Assembly: GCA_030619095.1 (NCBI GenBank)
Contig: JAUXCB010000009.1
Coordinates: 1 to 14,173, forward strand
Reading direction: 5' to 3'
DNA from: Verrucomicrobiota bacterium
GTDB taxonomy: Bacteria; Verrucomicrobiota; Kiritimatiellia; Kiritimatiellales; Tichowtungiaceae
DNA: 14,173 nt
A model generated the notes under the pieces. That model searched no databases, was not told where the DNA came from, and saw only the letters and a program-made list of their open reading frames with translations. A program made the translations under genes and the position numbers. Numbering within the stretch: position 1 is the first letter of the stretch; each line of letters starts with the position of its first letter. Of the stretch, positions 8,146 to 14,173 are shown piece after piece.

Positions 8146-9090
8146 TTAAAGTTTCCCGTCGCCGGAAAACCAGTCGGCATGGCGCCGGGCGGCGAACTCC
8201 TCGACCCGGGAGTCGATCTGGGCCCGGTCGAGTATGGCGAGACGCTCCAAACTGAACTCCTCTACACCGAACGAAGCGGTGATGGTTCCATACACCATTG
8301 CCTTCCGGATCGCCTCTTCGTCGCACCGGCCCGATTCAGCAAGGGCACCCATCAGGCCGCCGGCAAAGGTGTCGCCCGCGCCGGTCGGATCTTTAAAATC
8401 GTCCAGCAGAAAAGCGGGGATCGACCAGCTGTCCTCCCGGGTAATCAGCATGCTCCCGTCGCCGCCCTTTTTAATCAGCACGAAGCGCGGGCCCATCTCC
8501 AGCAGGATCTGCGCGGCGGCATCGAGAGAGTCTTCGCCGGTGAACAGGCGGGCCTCGGACTCGTTGAGGGTGAGCATGTCGCATTTGCCGACCCCTTCGA
8601 CGAGTTCGTCGCGCGCGATGTTGATCCAAAGATCCATGGTGTCGATCAAAACGAATTTCGGGGAGTGCACCTGCTCGAGAACGTGGAGCTGAAGCGCCGG
8701 GGCGATATTGCCAAGAAAGAGATACGGGGCATCGCGGTAGGCTTCCGGCAATTCGGGAGAAAAGGCTTCAAACACATTCAGGTCGGTCGACAGCGTCTGG
8801 CGGTTATCCATGTTTTCTTCGTAGACACCCGACCAGCGGAAGGTTTTCCCTTCTTCGGTCTGCAGACCGGCCAGGTCGATCCCCATGCCTTCCCAAAGTG
8901 CACGGTGCTCATCCGGAAAATCGGTGCCGACCACGCCGACCATGCCGGTTGGAACGAAAAACGAAGCGGCGGCGCAGGCATAGCTGACGGAGCCGCCGAG
9001 GATTTCGACTCGTTTTTCGCGCGGAGTTTCAATGGTGTCGATGCCGATTGAGCCGACAATGACCAACGTGGGGGCAGCGGAAGTATTCAT
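8146..9090 (-). CDS. PfkB/ribokinase-family sugar or nucleoside kinase
   Basis: 314-residue cytoplasmic kinase of the PfkB family, transferring phosphate from ATP to a sugar or nucleoside hydroxyl. Evidence: N-terminal strand VIVGSIGIDTIETP; glycine-rich LGGSVSYACAAASFF (PfkB signature 1 region); VGVVGTDFP; a lid-region FRWSGVY; NESEARLFTGE; and near the C-terminus DPTGAGDTFAGGLMG, the PfkB signature 2 with the anion hole and the catalytic Asp of GAGD. The ATG at 9090 is chosen because the 30 residues further upstream are Ser/Lys/Arg-rich, unlike the family, and overlap the preceding gene. It starts 4 bases after the stop of the AmaP-like gene, so translational coupling is likely. The sequence resembles the planctomycete/Aquifex-type PfkB group I recall; substrate cannot be read. 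No convincing terminator lies in the 78 bases that separate it from the convergent exoprotein gene. Confidence 0.9.
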   Translation of the reverse strand: MNTSAAPTLVIVGSIGIDTIETPREKRVEILGGSVSYACAAASFFVPTGMVGVVGTDFPDEHRALWEGMGIDLAGLQTEEGKTFRWSGVYEENMDNRQTLSTDLNVFEAFSPELPEAYRDAPYLFLGNIAPALQLHVLEQVHSPKFVLIDTMDLWINIARDELVEGVGKCDMLTLNESEARLFTGEDSLDAAAQILLEMGPRFVLIKKGGDGSMLITREDSWSIPAFLLDDFKDPTGAGDTFAGGLMGALAESGRCDEEAIRKAMVYGTITASFGVEEFSLERLAILDRAQIDSRVEEFAARRHADWFSGDGKL

Positions 9091-9094
9091 GAGC

Positions 9095-9634
9095 TCAGGC
9101 GGACGTAGAGGGCGGCGGAGCCCCGATGATTTCACGGATATGGACTTTGATTTCGCTGACTTCGACGATGCCGAGGCCATCCCGAATGCTTTCGCGCACC
9201 CGATCCTGCAACAGCTGAGAAAGCTCCGGAATCCGGGTTCCTGTCTGAATCTTCACATCCAGATCGATGCGGATTAGATCTTTTCGAGAACGGATTCTCG
9301 GCTCCATGCTGAGCACGGCACCAAACTCATCGCCGAGCTTACGGATAAAGTTGCTCACCGCACTCACACCGATCGAAACGGTTCCGCCGTCCGAATCGAA
9401 CGAGATCGTCCGAATTTTTTGGCGGGGCCGACCCCAGGTCACCAGATACAAAAGCACCAAGAGGATGAGGATGCCGCCGACAGCCTGTCCATACCACGGA
9501 GACTCCTGAACCAGTGCAAACGCCCTGTTGCGAAGATCGGTATTAAACCCGTTGCCGTAGACCAGCGCCGCACCCCCGACCCCTACGATCAGGACGATCA
9601 GCAACCCTGCGAGTCCGTGCAGAAATTTTTTCAT
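9095..9634 (-). CDS. AmaP-like alkaline shock response membrane anchor protein
   Basis: 179-residue inner-membrane protein. Two hydrophobic segments, at residues ~7-28 (GLLIVLIVGVGGAALVYG) and ~51-67 (AVGGILILLVLLYLVTW), are followed by a cytoplasmic domain with the Asp23/AmaP pattern: an alternating strand region around TVSIGVSAVSNFIRKL, then IRIDLDVKI and RVRESIRDGLGIVEVSEIKVHI. In Firmicutes, AmaP anchors Asp23 to the membrane and links it to envelope or alkaline stress. No separate Asp23/Gls24 gene lies in the window, so the role here is inferred from architecture only. The ATG at 9634 follows a good ribosome binding site (GAGGAG at 9639-9644). It sits 54 bases after accC and directly before the kinase gene, apparently in the same transcript. 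Alternative: a generic DUF322/Asp23-family protein. Confidence 0.75.
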   Translation of the reverse strand: MKKFLHGLAGLLIVLIVGVGGAALVYGNGFNTDLRNRAFALVQESPWYGQAVGGILILLVLLYLVTWGRPRQKIRTISFDSDGGTVSIGVSAVSNFIRKLGDEFGAVLSMEPRIRSRKDLIRIDLDVKIQTGTRIPELSQLLQDRVRESIRDGLGIVEVSEIKVHIREIIGAPPPSTSA

Positions 9635-9688
9635 TAACTCCTCATTCCGGTGCGTGGGCTGTTCCGACGAACTCCCGTTTTTTCTTCT

Positions 9689-11053
9689 CTAGCGGTCTAC
9701 GATGAAATTATCGTGCATAAACTTTTCGAGGAAGGCGGTGTTGTATTCGCCCTTCCGGAATCGTTCATCCGCCAGCAGGGCTTCGCCCAGCGGAACGCTG
9801 GTGTGCGGGCCGTCAATGGTGAACTCTTCGAGTGCACGTTGCAGGCGCATCAAGGCTTCTTCGCGATCCGAACCACGGGCAATGATCTTGGCGATCATGC
9901 TGTCGTAGTAGGGGGAAATGGAGTATCCGCTGTAGACATGCGAGTCGATCCGAATGCCAGGGCCGCCGGGGAAATGCACGGCGTTCACCTTGCCGGGAGA
10001 CGGGGTAAAGTTGTTGTAGGGATTCTCGGCATTCACCCGGAACTCAATCGCATGGTAGCGAATCTGGACATCCTTCTGCGAGAAAGAGAGCTTCTCGCCA
10101 GCAGCCACGCGGATCTGCTCCTTCATGAGGTCGATGTCGGTCACCTCTTCAGTGACGGTATGCTCCACCTGAATCCGGGTGTTCATCTCCATGAAGTAGA
10201 ACTCTTCCTCTTTTTCATCGTATAAGAACTCAATCGTTCCGGCACTGTCGTAGTTCACCGCTTTGGCCGCGCGCACGGCAATCGCACCCAACTCATTCCG
10301 CTGTTCATCGGTCAGCGTTGGGCACGGCGACTCTTCAAGCAGTTTCTGGTGGCGGCGCTGGATGGAGCAATCGCGCTCACCGAGATGCACCGCATTCCCG
10401 TGTTTATCCCCAATGATTTGTACTTCAACGTGACGGGCGGACTCGATGTATTTTTCCATGAAGCAGTCCCCGTTTCCAAACGCGCTTTCTGCTTCCGCAC
10501 TGGCCATCATGAACCCCTGCGCCAGACTGACATCATTATGCGCGACACGCATGCCCTTCCCGCCGCCGCCGGCGACGGCTTTCACGAGCACGGGATAGCC
10601 CATTTCACGAGCCAGCTCGAGTGCATCCTCTTTAGTCGGAAGAATTCCCTTGGATCCGGGTGTAATCGGGACCCCGGCTGCCTTCATCGTATCGCGCGCA
10701 ATGGCTTTGTCGCCCATCTTGCGGATGAGATCGGGTGCTGGCCCGATGAAGGTGATGTTGCAACTCTCGCAAATCTCAGCAAAGTGAGCATTTTCGGCGA
10801 GGAAGCCGTATCCTGGATGAATGGCGTCCACATCCGTCACTTCGGCGGCGCTGATGATATTCGCAACCTTCAAATAGCTGTCGGTGGCGGAGGCCGGGCC
10901 GATGCAAATGGCTTCATCCGCCATCTGAACGTGAAGAGATTCTTCATCGGCCTCGGAATAGACCGCAACGGATCGAATGCCCATCTCTTTACAGGCCCGG
11001 ATAATCCGCAAGGCAATTTCACCCCGGTTGGCAATCAGTATTTTTTCAAACAT
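9689..11053 (-). CDS. accC: Acetyl-CoA carboxylase, biotin carboxylase subunit
   Basis: 454-residue ATP-grasp enzyme that carboxylates biotin on AccB with ATP and bicarbonate, the first half-reaction of malonyl-CoA formation for fatty acid synthesis. Full length for the family. It opens with MFEKILIANRGEIALRIIRA, the classic start of AccC. Other signatures are HPGYGFLAENA (~79-89), the glycine-rich ATP loop GGGGKGM at 162-168, ERDCSIQRRHQK at 226-237, and the active-site block EMNTRIQVEH (289-298, with E289, N291 and R293). Its partner accB lies directly upstream. The 112-base gap between them holds an odd TTGAAA/TTTCAA repeat patch. A ribosome binding site (AAGGGG) precedes the ATG. The carboxyltransferase genes accA and accD are not in the window. 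Confidence 0.97.
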   Translation of the reverse strand: MFEKILIANRGEIALRIIRACKEMGIRSVAVYSEADEESLHVQMADEAICIGPASATDSYLKVANIISAAEVTDVDAIHPGYGFLAENAHFAEICESCNITFIGPAPDLIRKMGDKAIARDTMKAAGVPITPGSKGILPTKEDALELAREMGYPVLVKAVAGGGGKGMRVAHNDVSLAQGFMMASAEAESAFGNGDCFMEKYIESARHVEVQIIGDKHGNAVHLGERDCSIQRRHQKLLEESPCPTLTDEQRNELGAIAVRAAKAVNYDSAGTIEFLYDEKEEEFYFMEMNTRIQVEHTVTEEVTDIDLMKEQIRVAAGEKLSFSQKDVQIRYHAIEFRVNAENPYNNFTPSPGKVNAVHFPGGPGIRIDSHVYSGYSISPYYDSMIAKIIARGSDREEALMRLQRALEEFTIDGPHTSVPLGEALLADERFRKGEYNTAFLEKFMHDNFIVDR

Positions 11054-11077
11054 AGGTAACCCCTTCAGGTTAAGACT

Positions 11078-11161
11078 GAAACTTGAAATTTGAAATCCGA
11101 AAAATCTTATATCCCAAACTCTCCCCGCAGTTCAAGTTTCCAGTTTTCAATTTCAAATTTC
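11078..11161. repeat. Degenerate GAAACTTGAA / TTCAAATTTC repeat patch between accB and accC
   Basis: The gap holds overlapping GAAACTTGAA (11078-11087) and GAAATTTGAA (11085-11094) on one side, and their exact reverse complements TTCAAGTTTC (11131-11140) and TTCAAATTTC (11152-11161) on the other. The central part (CTCTCCCCGC) is C-rich. The two perfect 10-base pairings cross rather than nest, so they are alternatives, not one hairpin. Similar TTTCAA-rich spacers are familiar to me from Planctomycetes and Verrucomicrobia. Function unknown. Confidence 0.6.
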
Positions 11162-11165
11162 TCTC

Positions 11166-11633
11166 TTACGCAGGATCCACAAGGAACAGTGGCTGACCGA
11201 ACTGGACCGGTGTGGCGTTATCGACCAGAATCTTTTTGATCGTCCCCTTCACATCCGCCTTAATCTCATTCATCACCTTCATTGCTTCCACAATGCAAAC
11301 CACGCTTTCCTCACCAATTTCCATACCGACAGAAGCAAACACATCCGCATCCGGTGATGGCGAATTATAGAAGGTTCCGACCATCGGGGAGGTAATCTCC
11401 ACCAACCCGTCATCCGCGGCGGGGGCTTCAGCCGCGGAAGCGGCGACCGATGCGGCAGCCGTCGGAGCCGCGGCGGGAGCGGCCACCAATTGCGGAGCGG
11501 CAGCCACAACCTGCGTCACCTCGCCAGCACCACGCTTGAGTTGCAACGTACCCTCTTCATTTTCGAGTAAAAATTCTGACAGATCATTCTCTTTCATCAT
11601 TTGAACGACTTTTTTGATGTCTTTGAGTTCCAT
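11166..11633 (-). CDS. accB: Acetyl-CoA carboxylase biotin carboxyl carrier protein
   Basis: 155-residue BCCP, the swinging-arm subunit that carries carboxybiotin between AccC and the AccAD carboxyltransferase. Residues 1-36 match the N-terminal BCCP segment (MELKDIKKVVQMMKENDLSE). Residues ~43-74 are an Ala/Pro-rich flexible linker. Residues ~78-155 form the biotinyl domain, with SPMVGTFY at 82-89, the biotinylation site EAMKVMN with target lysine K119, and the closing FGQPLFLVDP. The usual EAMKMMN reads EAMKVMN here, a common variant. The frame stays open far upstream, but the ATG at 11633 is clearly right: the family N-terminus starts there, and AAGGAG (11643-11648) lies 9 bases upstream. 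It follows ruvC by 43 bases and precedes accC. Confidence 0.96.
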   Translation of the reverse strand: MELKDIKKVVQMMKENDLSEFLLENEEGTLQLKRGAGEVTQVVAAAPQLVAAPAAAPTAAASVAASAAEAPAADDGLVEITSPMVGTFYNSPSPDADVFASVGMEIGEESVVCIVEAMKVMNEIKADVKGTIKKILVDNATPVQFGQPLFLVDPA

Positions 11634-11642
11634 GAGATATTT

Positions 11643-11648
11643 CTCCTT
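11643..11648 (-). promoter_or_regulatory. Shine-Dalgarno deciding the accB start
   Basis: AAGGAG on the minus strand, 9 bases before the ATG at 11633. The open frame extends to 11900 inside ruvC; this site and the family N-terminus fix the true start. Confidence 0.8.
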
Positions 11649-11676
11649 ATTTAGTAGGTGAGGTTTTAAATTATCA

Positions 11677-12183
11677 TTAAACAAGTTTTGAACGCAAGGC
11701 TTCCGGCACACCTCGTTGGTGGGTGTGACAGATTGCAATGGCAAGCGCATCAGCAGCATCCTCCTGTGGCGGTTCAGCCAGCCCCAGCAAACGGGTAACC
11801 ATGGCCCCCACCTGCGCCTTTTGGGCGGAGCCGACCCCGACCACAGCCTGCTTGACGGAGCGCGGGGAATATTCATAGACCGGAAGGCTATGCAACGCAC
11901 TCAAAGCAAGCACGGTGCCGCGTGCCTGCCCGAGGATCATCGCTGTTTTTGCATTCTTGGCAAAAAAGGCACCCTCAATGGCCACCTCATCAGGCGAAAA
12001 CTCTTCGATCAGCAACTCGATTTCGCGATGGATCGAGGCGAGACATTCAGAATGTTTCAGCTTCGGCTTGTTTTGAATCCGCCCATACGCGAGGGCGCGC
12101 ATCTGTTGGCCGGACACCTCCAGCACCGCCACGCCTGTTGAGCGCAGCGAGGTATCCACCCCTAGAATACGGGTTGCACTCAT
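11677..12183 (-). CDS. ruvC: Holliday junction resolvase RuvC
   Basis: 168-residue endonuclease that, as a dimer, nicks four-way DNA junctions symmetrically and works with the RuvAB branch-migration motor in recombinational repair. Length is normal for the family. The four acidic metal-binding residues are in place: D10 in ILGVDTS, E70 in VAIEGAFFAKN, and D142 and D145 in EDAADALAIA. YSPRSVKQAVVGVGSAQKAQV (105-125) is the conserved nucleic-acid-contacting stretch. The start codon overlaps the yebC stop as ATGA (12180-12183), so the two are probably translationally coupled. yebC-ruvC adjacency is widespread in bacteria; ruvA and ruvB do not follow here, and the next gene is accB. Confidence 0.97.
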   Translation of the reverse strand: MSATRILGVDTSLRSTGVAVLEVSGQQMRALAYGRIQNKPKLKHSECLASIHREIELLIEEFSPDEVAIEGAFFAKNAKTAMILGQARGTVLALSALHSLPVYEYSPRSVKQAVVGVGSAQKAQVGAMVTRLLGLAEPPQEDAADALAIAICHTHQRGVPEALRSKLV

Positions 12184-12929
12184 TCCAATTCCGCTAAAAT
12201 GGATTCGTCGATATCAAAGGAAGGGTAGACATTTTGGACATCATCGAGCTCTTCAAGCAGGTCGATAAATTTCAACAGCTTTCCTGCCTGATCCTTATCG
12301 CTCACGGCGGTCGGCAAGTCGGGGATCATAGTGATTTCAGACGAAACCGTTTCAAGACCCGCTTCAGAGATGGCATTCGCTACGGCCATATAGTCGCCGG
12401 GCGCAGTGAGCACTTCAAACTGATCGTCTTCGCGGCTCATATCCTCGGCACCCGCCTCGAGGACAAGATCCATCAATGTGTCTTCTTCAACCAGATCACC
12501 GGAAATTAAAATCTGCCCCTTGCGCTGGAAGCTCCGGCTGACAGCCCCCTGCTGGGCGAGGTTGGCTCCATTTTTTGTCAGTACGTTTTTGATCTCGGAG
12601 GCCGCGCGGTTTTTATTGTCGGTCAGCGCCTCAATCACAATGCCGATGCCCCCAGGCGCGTAGGCTTCGTAAACACACTCTTCGAGCTGACCGCCATCGA
12701 GCTCGCCGGTTCCCTTTTTGATGGCGCGGTCAATATTATCCTTCGGCATCGAAACGCCCTTGGCTTTCTGTACCAGCGCACGCAACTGAATATTGTCATC
12801 CACATTACCGCCACCAGCAGAAGCCGCCACAATAATTTCCTTGGCGATCTTGCTGAACACCTTGCCGCGCGCGGCATCGGCTTTGCCTTTTTTGTGCTTA
12901 ATATTCGCCCACTTACTATGACCCGCCAT
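12180..12929 (-). CDS. yebC: YebC/PmpR (TACO1) family regulator
   Basis: 249-residue cytoplasmic protein of the YebC/TACO1 family. Members have been described as DNA-binding transcriptional regulators (PmpR in Pseudomonas), and more recently as ribosome-associated factors that help translate proline-rich stretches; the sequence does not say which applies. Signatures: MAGHSKWANIKHKKGKAD at the start, FSKIAKEI, MPKDNIDRAIKKGTGE, YEAYAPGGIGIVIEALTDN and GAVSRSFQRKG, then the acidic C-terminal domain ending DVQNVYPSFDI. The ATG at 12929 is preferred over the one 12 bases upstream because the family begins MAGHSKW and GGAGG lies just before it. First gene of the minus-strand block, with a promoter-like sequence upstream. 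Confidence 0.97.
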   Translation of the reverse strand: MAGHSKWANIKHKKGKADAARGKVFSKIAKEIIVAASAGGGNVDDNIQLRALVQKAKGVSMPKDNIDRAIKKGTGELDGGQLEECVYEAYAPGGIGIVIEALTDNKNRAASEIKNVLTKNGANLAQQGAVSRSFQRKGQILISGDLVEEDTLMDLVLEAGAEDMSREDDQFEVLTAPGDYMAVANAISEAGLETVSSEITMIPDLPTAVSDKDQAGKLLKFIDLLEELDDVQNVYPSFDIDESILAELE

Positions 12930-12967
12930 AACATCCTCCAAACTCTTCTCAACAAATAAGATCGGGG

Positions 12968-12996
12968 TTTATATCACAGGGGCATTAAGGAGCCAA
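12968..12996 (-). promoter_or_regulatory. Sigma-70-type promoter candidate for the yebC block
   Basis: On the minus strand, TTGGCT (-35, 12991-12996) and TATAAA (-10, 12968-12973) are separated by exactly 17 bases, ending about 39 bases before the yebC ATG. Matches are 4/6 and 5/6 to the E. coli consensus. It would drive yebC-ruvC-accB-accC-amaP-pfkB independently of the upstream methyltransferase gene. Confidence 0.5.
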
Positions 12997-13006
12997 AGTT
13001 TTTCCA

Positions 13007-13720
13007 TCACTCCAGACCTCCTCTCACCATCGGAACGAAGCGGACGGGAAGATCCTCTTCCAAAACCACACGGCTCTCCCGCTTGCGGAGGATCTGCAGC
13101 CGCTGAACCCGGCCGCCGACCGGCAACATCATCCGCCCGCCCTCGGCGAGCTGCTCAATGAGTACCGGCGGCACCTCTTCCGGCGCGCAGGTTCCGATGA
13201 TGATGTCGAAGGGCGCGTGCTCCGGCCACCCGGCGTACCCGTCGCCGCAGCGCACCTCCACATTGCGAATCCCCTGCTCTGCCAGAACCGTTTTTGCATG
13301 CGCGGCCAGCTCCGGCACAATTTCAATGGTGTAGACGCGTGCGCCGAGTTCGGCCAGCACCGCAGCCTGATAGCCCGACCCGGTTCCGATCTCCAATACC
13401 TTATCGCCCGCCTGCACCGCAAGGGTCTGCGTCATATAGGCCACGATGAACGGCTGGGAAATGGTCTGACCAAAACCGATTGGACACGGATGATCCCCGT
13501 AGGCATCGCTGTTCTCACGAAACGGTTTGGGGATAAAAAGATGACGCGAAACATTTTTCATTGCAGAGAGAACACGTTCGTCGTGTATGCGATAGCGAAC
13601 CCGAAGAAACTCCACCATTTCACCTCGCGCCTGTTCGAGGGCATCATCGTGAATCTTCATCGAAACCTCCTCGTTGCACCCTGCCGCCAGAAGCAGGATG
13701 GCAAGTGCCGCCGTTTTCAT
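13007..13720 (-). CDS. pcm: Protein-L-isoaspartate O-methyltransferase, possible lipoprotein form
   Basis: Repair methyltransferase that uses S-adenosylmethionine to methylate isoaspartyl residues in damaged proteins, starting their return to normal aspartate. From the long start (237 residues) the key parts are RVLSAMKNVSRHLFIP (~49-64), the PIMT hallmark GFGQTISQPFIVAYMT (82-97), SAM-binding motif I VLEIGTGSGYQAAVLAEL (108-125), YTIEIVPEL, and DIIIGTCAPEEVP. The first 15 residues, MKTAALAILLLAAGC, form a textbook lipoprotein signal with lipobox LAAGC (C15). An internal ATG at 13660 has a perfect Shine-Dalgarno and would give a 217-residue cytoplasmic enzyme of usual length. I list the long form because a chance in-frame lipobox signal is unlikely and exported members of the family are known to me. 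The ATG at 13720 has no clear ribosome binding site. Confidence 0.9.
   Translation of the reverse strand: MKTAALAILLLAAGCNEEVSMKIHDDALEQARGEMVEFLRVRYRIHDERVLSAMKNVSRHLFIPKPFRENSDAYGDHPCPIGFGQTISQPFIVAYMTQTLAVQAGDKVLEIGTGSGYQAAVLAELGARVYTIEIVPELAAHAKTVLAEQGIRNVEVRCGDGYAGWPEHAPFDIIIGTCAPEEVPPVLIEQLAEGGRMMLPVGGRVQRLQILRKRESRVVLEEDLPVRFVPMVRGGLE
13666..13671 (-). promoter_or_regulatory. Strong internal Shine-Dalgarno in pcm
   Basis: AGGAGG on the minus strand, part of GAGGAGGT, 5 bases before the internal ATG at 13660. It supports initiation of a short, signal-less methyltransferase. It could also be a coincidence of the codons for Glu-Glu-Val (residues 17-19). Confidence 0.5.
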
Positions 13721-13744
13721 GCTTTGAGGCTAACGCGCCGCGCG

Positions 13745-13771
13745 AAAAAAAGAAAGCCCGGATGCTTTTTT
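13745..13771 (-). terminator. Weak bidirectional terminator-like hairpin
   Basis: AAAGC (13753-13757) and GCTTT (13764-13768) enclose the loop CCGGAT. A T-run follows on the plus strand (13766-13771) and another on the minus strand (complement of the A-run 13745-13751). The stem is only 5 bp with two G-C pairs, so efficiency is doubtful. It would separate the transposase transcript from pcm. Confidence 0.35.
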
Positions 13772-13807
13772 ACACGAGCCTTTCTCTAGCGCGTTCATGA
13801 AGCGTTG

Positions 13808-13914
13808 AAATAGGGGTCATGAAATAGGGGTCAGGTCTGAATATTAAACATTCGCTCTATTTCCTGAGAAAATAGGGGTCAGGTCTGAATATTAAACATT
13901 CGCTCTATTTCCTG
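13808..13914. repeat. REP-like direct repeat array at the transposase 3' end
   Basis: A 45-base unit occurs twice, identically, at 13822-13866 and 13870-13914 (period 48). A third partial copy carries only its first 12 bases, AAATAGGGGTCA, at 13808-13819. On the minus strand the full unit contains the last 11 codons and stop of the transposase followed by CCCCTATTT, so the gene's own 3' end is part of the right-hand copy and is duplicated downstream. Short repeats flanking Y1/REP-associated transposases are the expected substrates of such enzymes. Confidence 0.85.
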
Positions 13915-14173
13915 TATCGACTTCTTCAGCTTGGCCTCTTTCAGCATTCTTTTCTCAAAACGCTTTATCAGTTGCCCGACTGCCGGATATTTCACACCCC
14001 CTGAAGCTTTTCCTATTTCCGCAAGCGTTAACCCTCCATATTGACGAGCCAAATAATAGGTGGCAGCTCGCCCCCAGTCTCCGCGCACAAACGCAAACTC
14101 CGACCAGGAACTTCCTTTGACCTGTTCTACCGCCCTGACAATCACACCCCAACTGGTTCGATGACGCAACATA
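13879..14173 (-). CDS. IS200/REP-associated (Y1, RAYT-like) transposase, C-terminal part (5' partial)
   Basis: About 98 C-terminal residues; the frame continues past the right edge, so the catalytic HuH/Tyr domain is not visible and the methionine at 14172 is internal. What is seen is the C-terminal helical DNA-binding part common in this family: WSEFAFVRGDWGRAATYYLA, GGLTLAEIGKASGGVKYPAV (a DnaA-like helix-turn-helix), then VGQLIKRFEKRMLKE and the ending IERMFNIQT. The TGA stop lies inside the right copy of the AAATAGGGGTCA repeat. Placement by memory of the family, without a search. Confidence is high that this is a transposase-type HTH tail and moderate that the missing part is a Y1 domain. 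Whether the gene is intact cannot be told. Confidence 0.75.
   Translation of the reverse strand, partial: MLRHRTSWGVIVRAVEQVKGSSWSEFAFVRGDWGRAATYYLARQYGGLTLAEIGKASGGVKYPAVGQLIKRFEKRMLKEAKLKKSIQEIERMFNIQT

Noticed and set aside
8104..9051. 315-codon plus-strand open frame opposite the kinase gene
   Set aside because: Exact antisense of a well-supported PfkB gene; no domain seen in the translation.
11634..11900. N-terminal extension of accB into ruvC
   Set aside because: The open frame is a by-product of overlapping ruvC; the family N-terminus and the Shine-Dalgarno fix the start at 11633.
13808..13914. CRISPR-like array
   Set aside because: Only two full repeats plus one fragment, with a 3-base spacer and coding content; this is a transposase-linked direct repeat.

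Overview
The window looks like a chromosomal segment of a Gram-negative member of the PVC group, most probably a marine Kiritimatiellota bacterium of the Pontiella type. This is inferred from an Amuc_1098-like secretin, a very large secreted multi-domain protein with the C-terminal module typical of such genomes as I recall them, degenerate TTGAAA/TTTCAA-rich spacers, a planctomycete-type PfkB kinase and moderately high GC. No 16S or other decisive marker is present, so the placement is inference.

Left third, plus strand. Positions 2-1915 hold the 3' part of a type IV pilus/type II secretion outer-membrane secretin whose start lies outside the window. A 128-base spacer follows, with two small perfect hairpins and three copies of a palindrome, TTCCAA-N3-TTGGAA, spaced at about 31 and 63 bp. 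Then comes one 2007-residue secreted protein (2044-8067). It has a signal peptide, Ig-like domains, an intact two-HKD phospholipase D/nuclease-like core, two lamin-tail-like domains, five copies of an unnamed aromatic-rich repeat in the order A-B-A-A-B, a calcium-binding-type loop and a conserved-looking C-terminal module.

Middle, minus strand. Facing that gene is a compact block that reads, in transcription order, yebC, ruvC, accB, accC, an AmaP-like membrane protein and a PfkB-family sugar kinase (12929 down to 8146). Spacers are 111 bases or less. yebC/ruvC overlap by ATGA, and the AmaP-like and kinase genes are 4 bases apart. A reasonable sigma-70-type promoter lies just before yebC. The block mixes DNA repair (RuvC), translation or transcription control (YebC), the first step of fatty acid synthesis (AccB and AccC; AccA and AccD are not here), envelope stress (AmaP-like) and carbohydrate phosphorylation. 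It is a housekeeping operon.

Right end, minus strand. A protein-L-isoaspartate methyltransferase gene (13007-13720) has two plausible starts: the long form begins with a lipoprotein signal, the short form follows a perfect internal Shine-Dalgarno. Beyond a weak terminator-like hairpin is the 3' end of an IS200/REP-associated (Y1/RAYT-like) transposase gene that runs off the window. Its last 11 codons and stop are duplicated 48 bp downstream as part of a short direct-repeat array built on AAATAGGGGTCA.

No tRNA, rRNA, CRISPR array or intact IS was found, and no gene-free stretch exceeds 300 bases. The parts most likely to be poorly described are the secreted PLD/lamin-tail protein with its repeats, and the phased palindromes in front of it.
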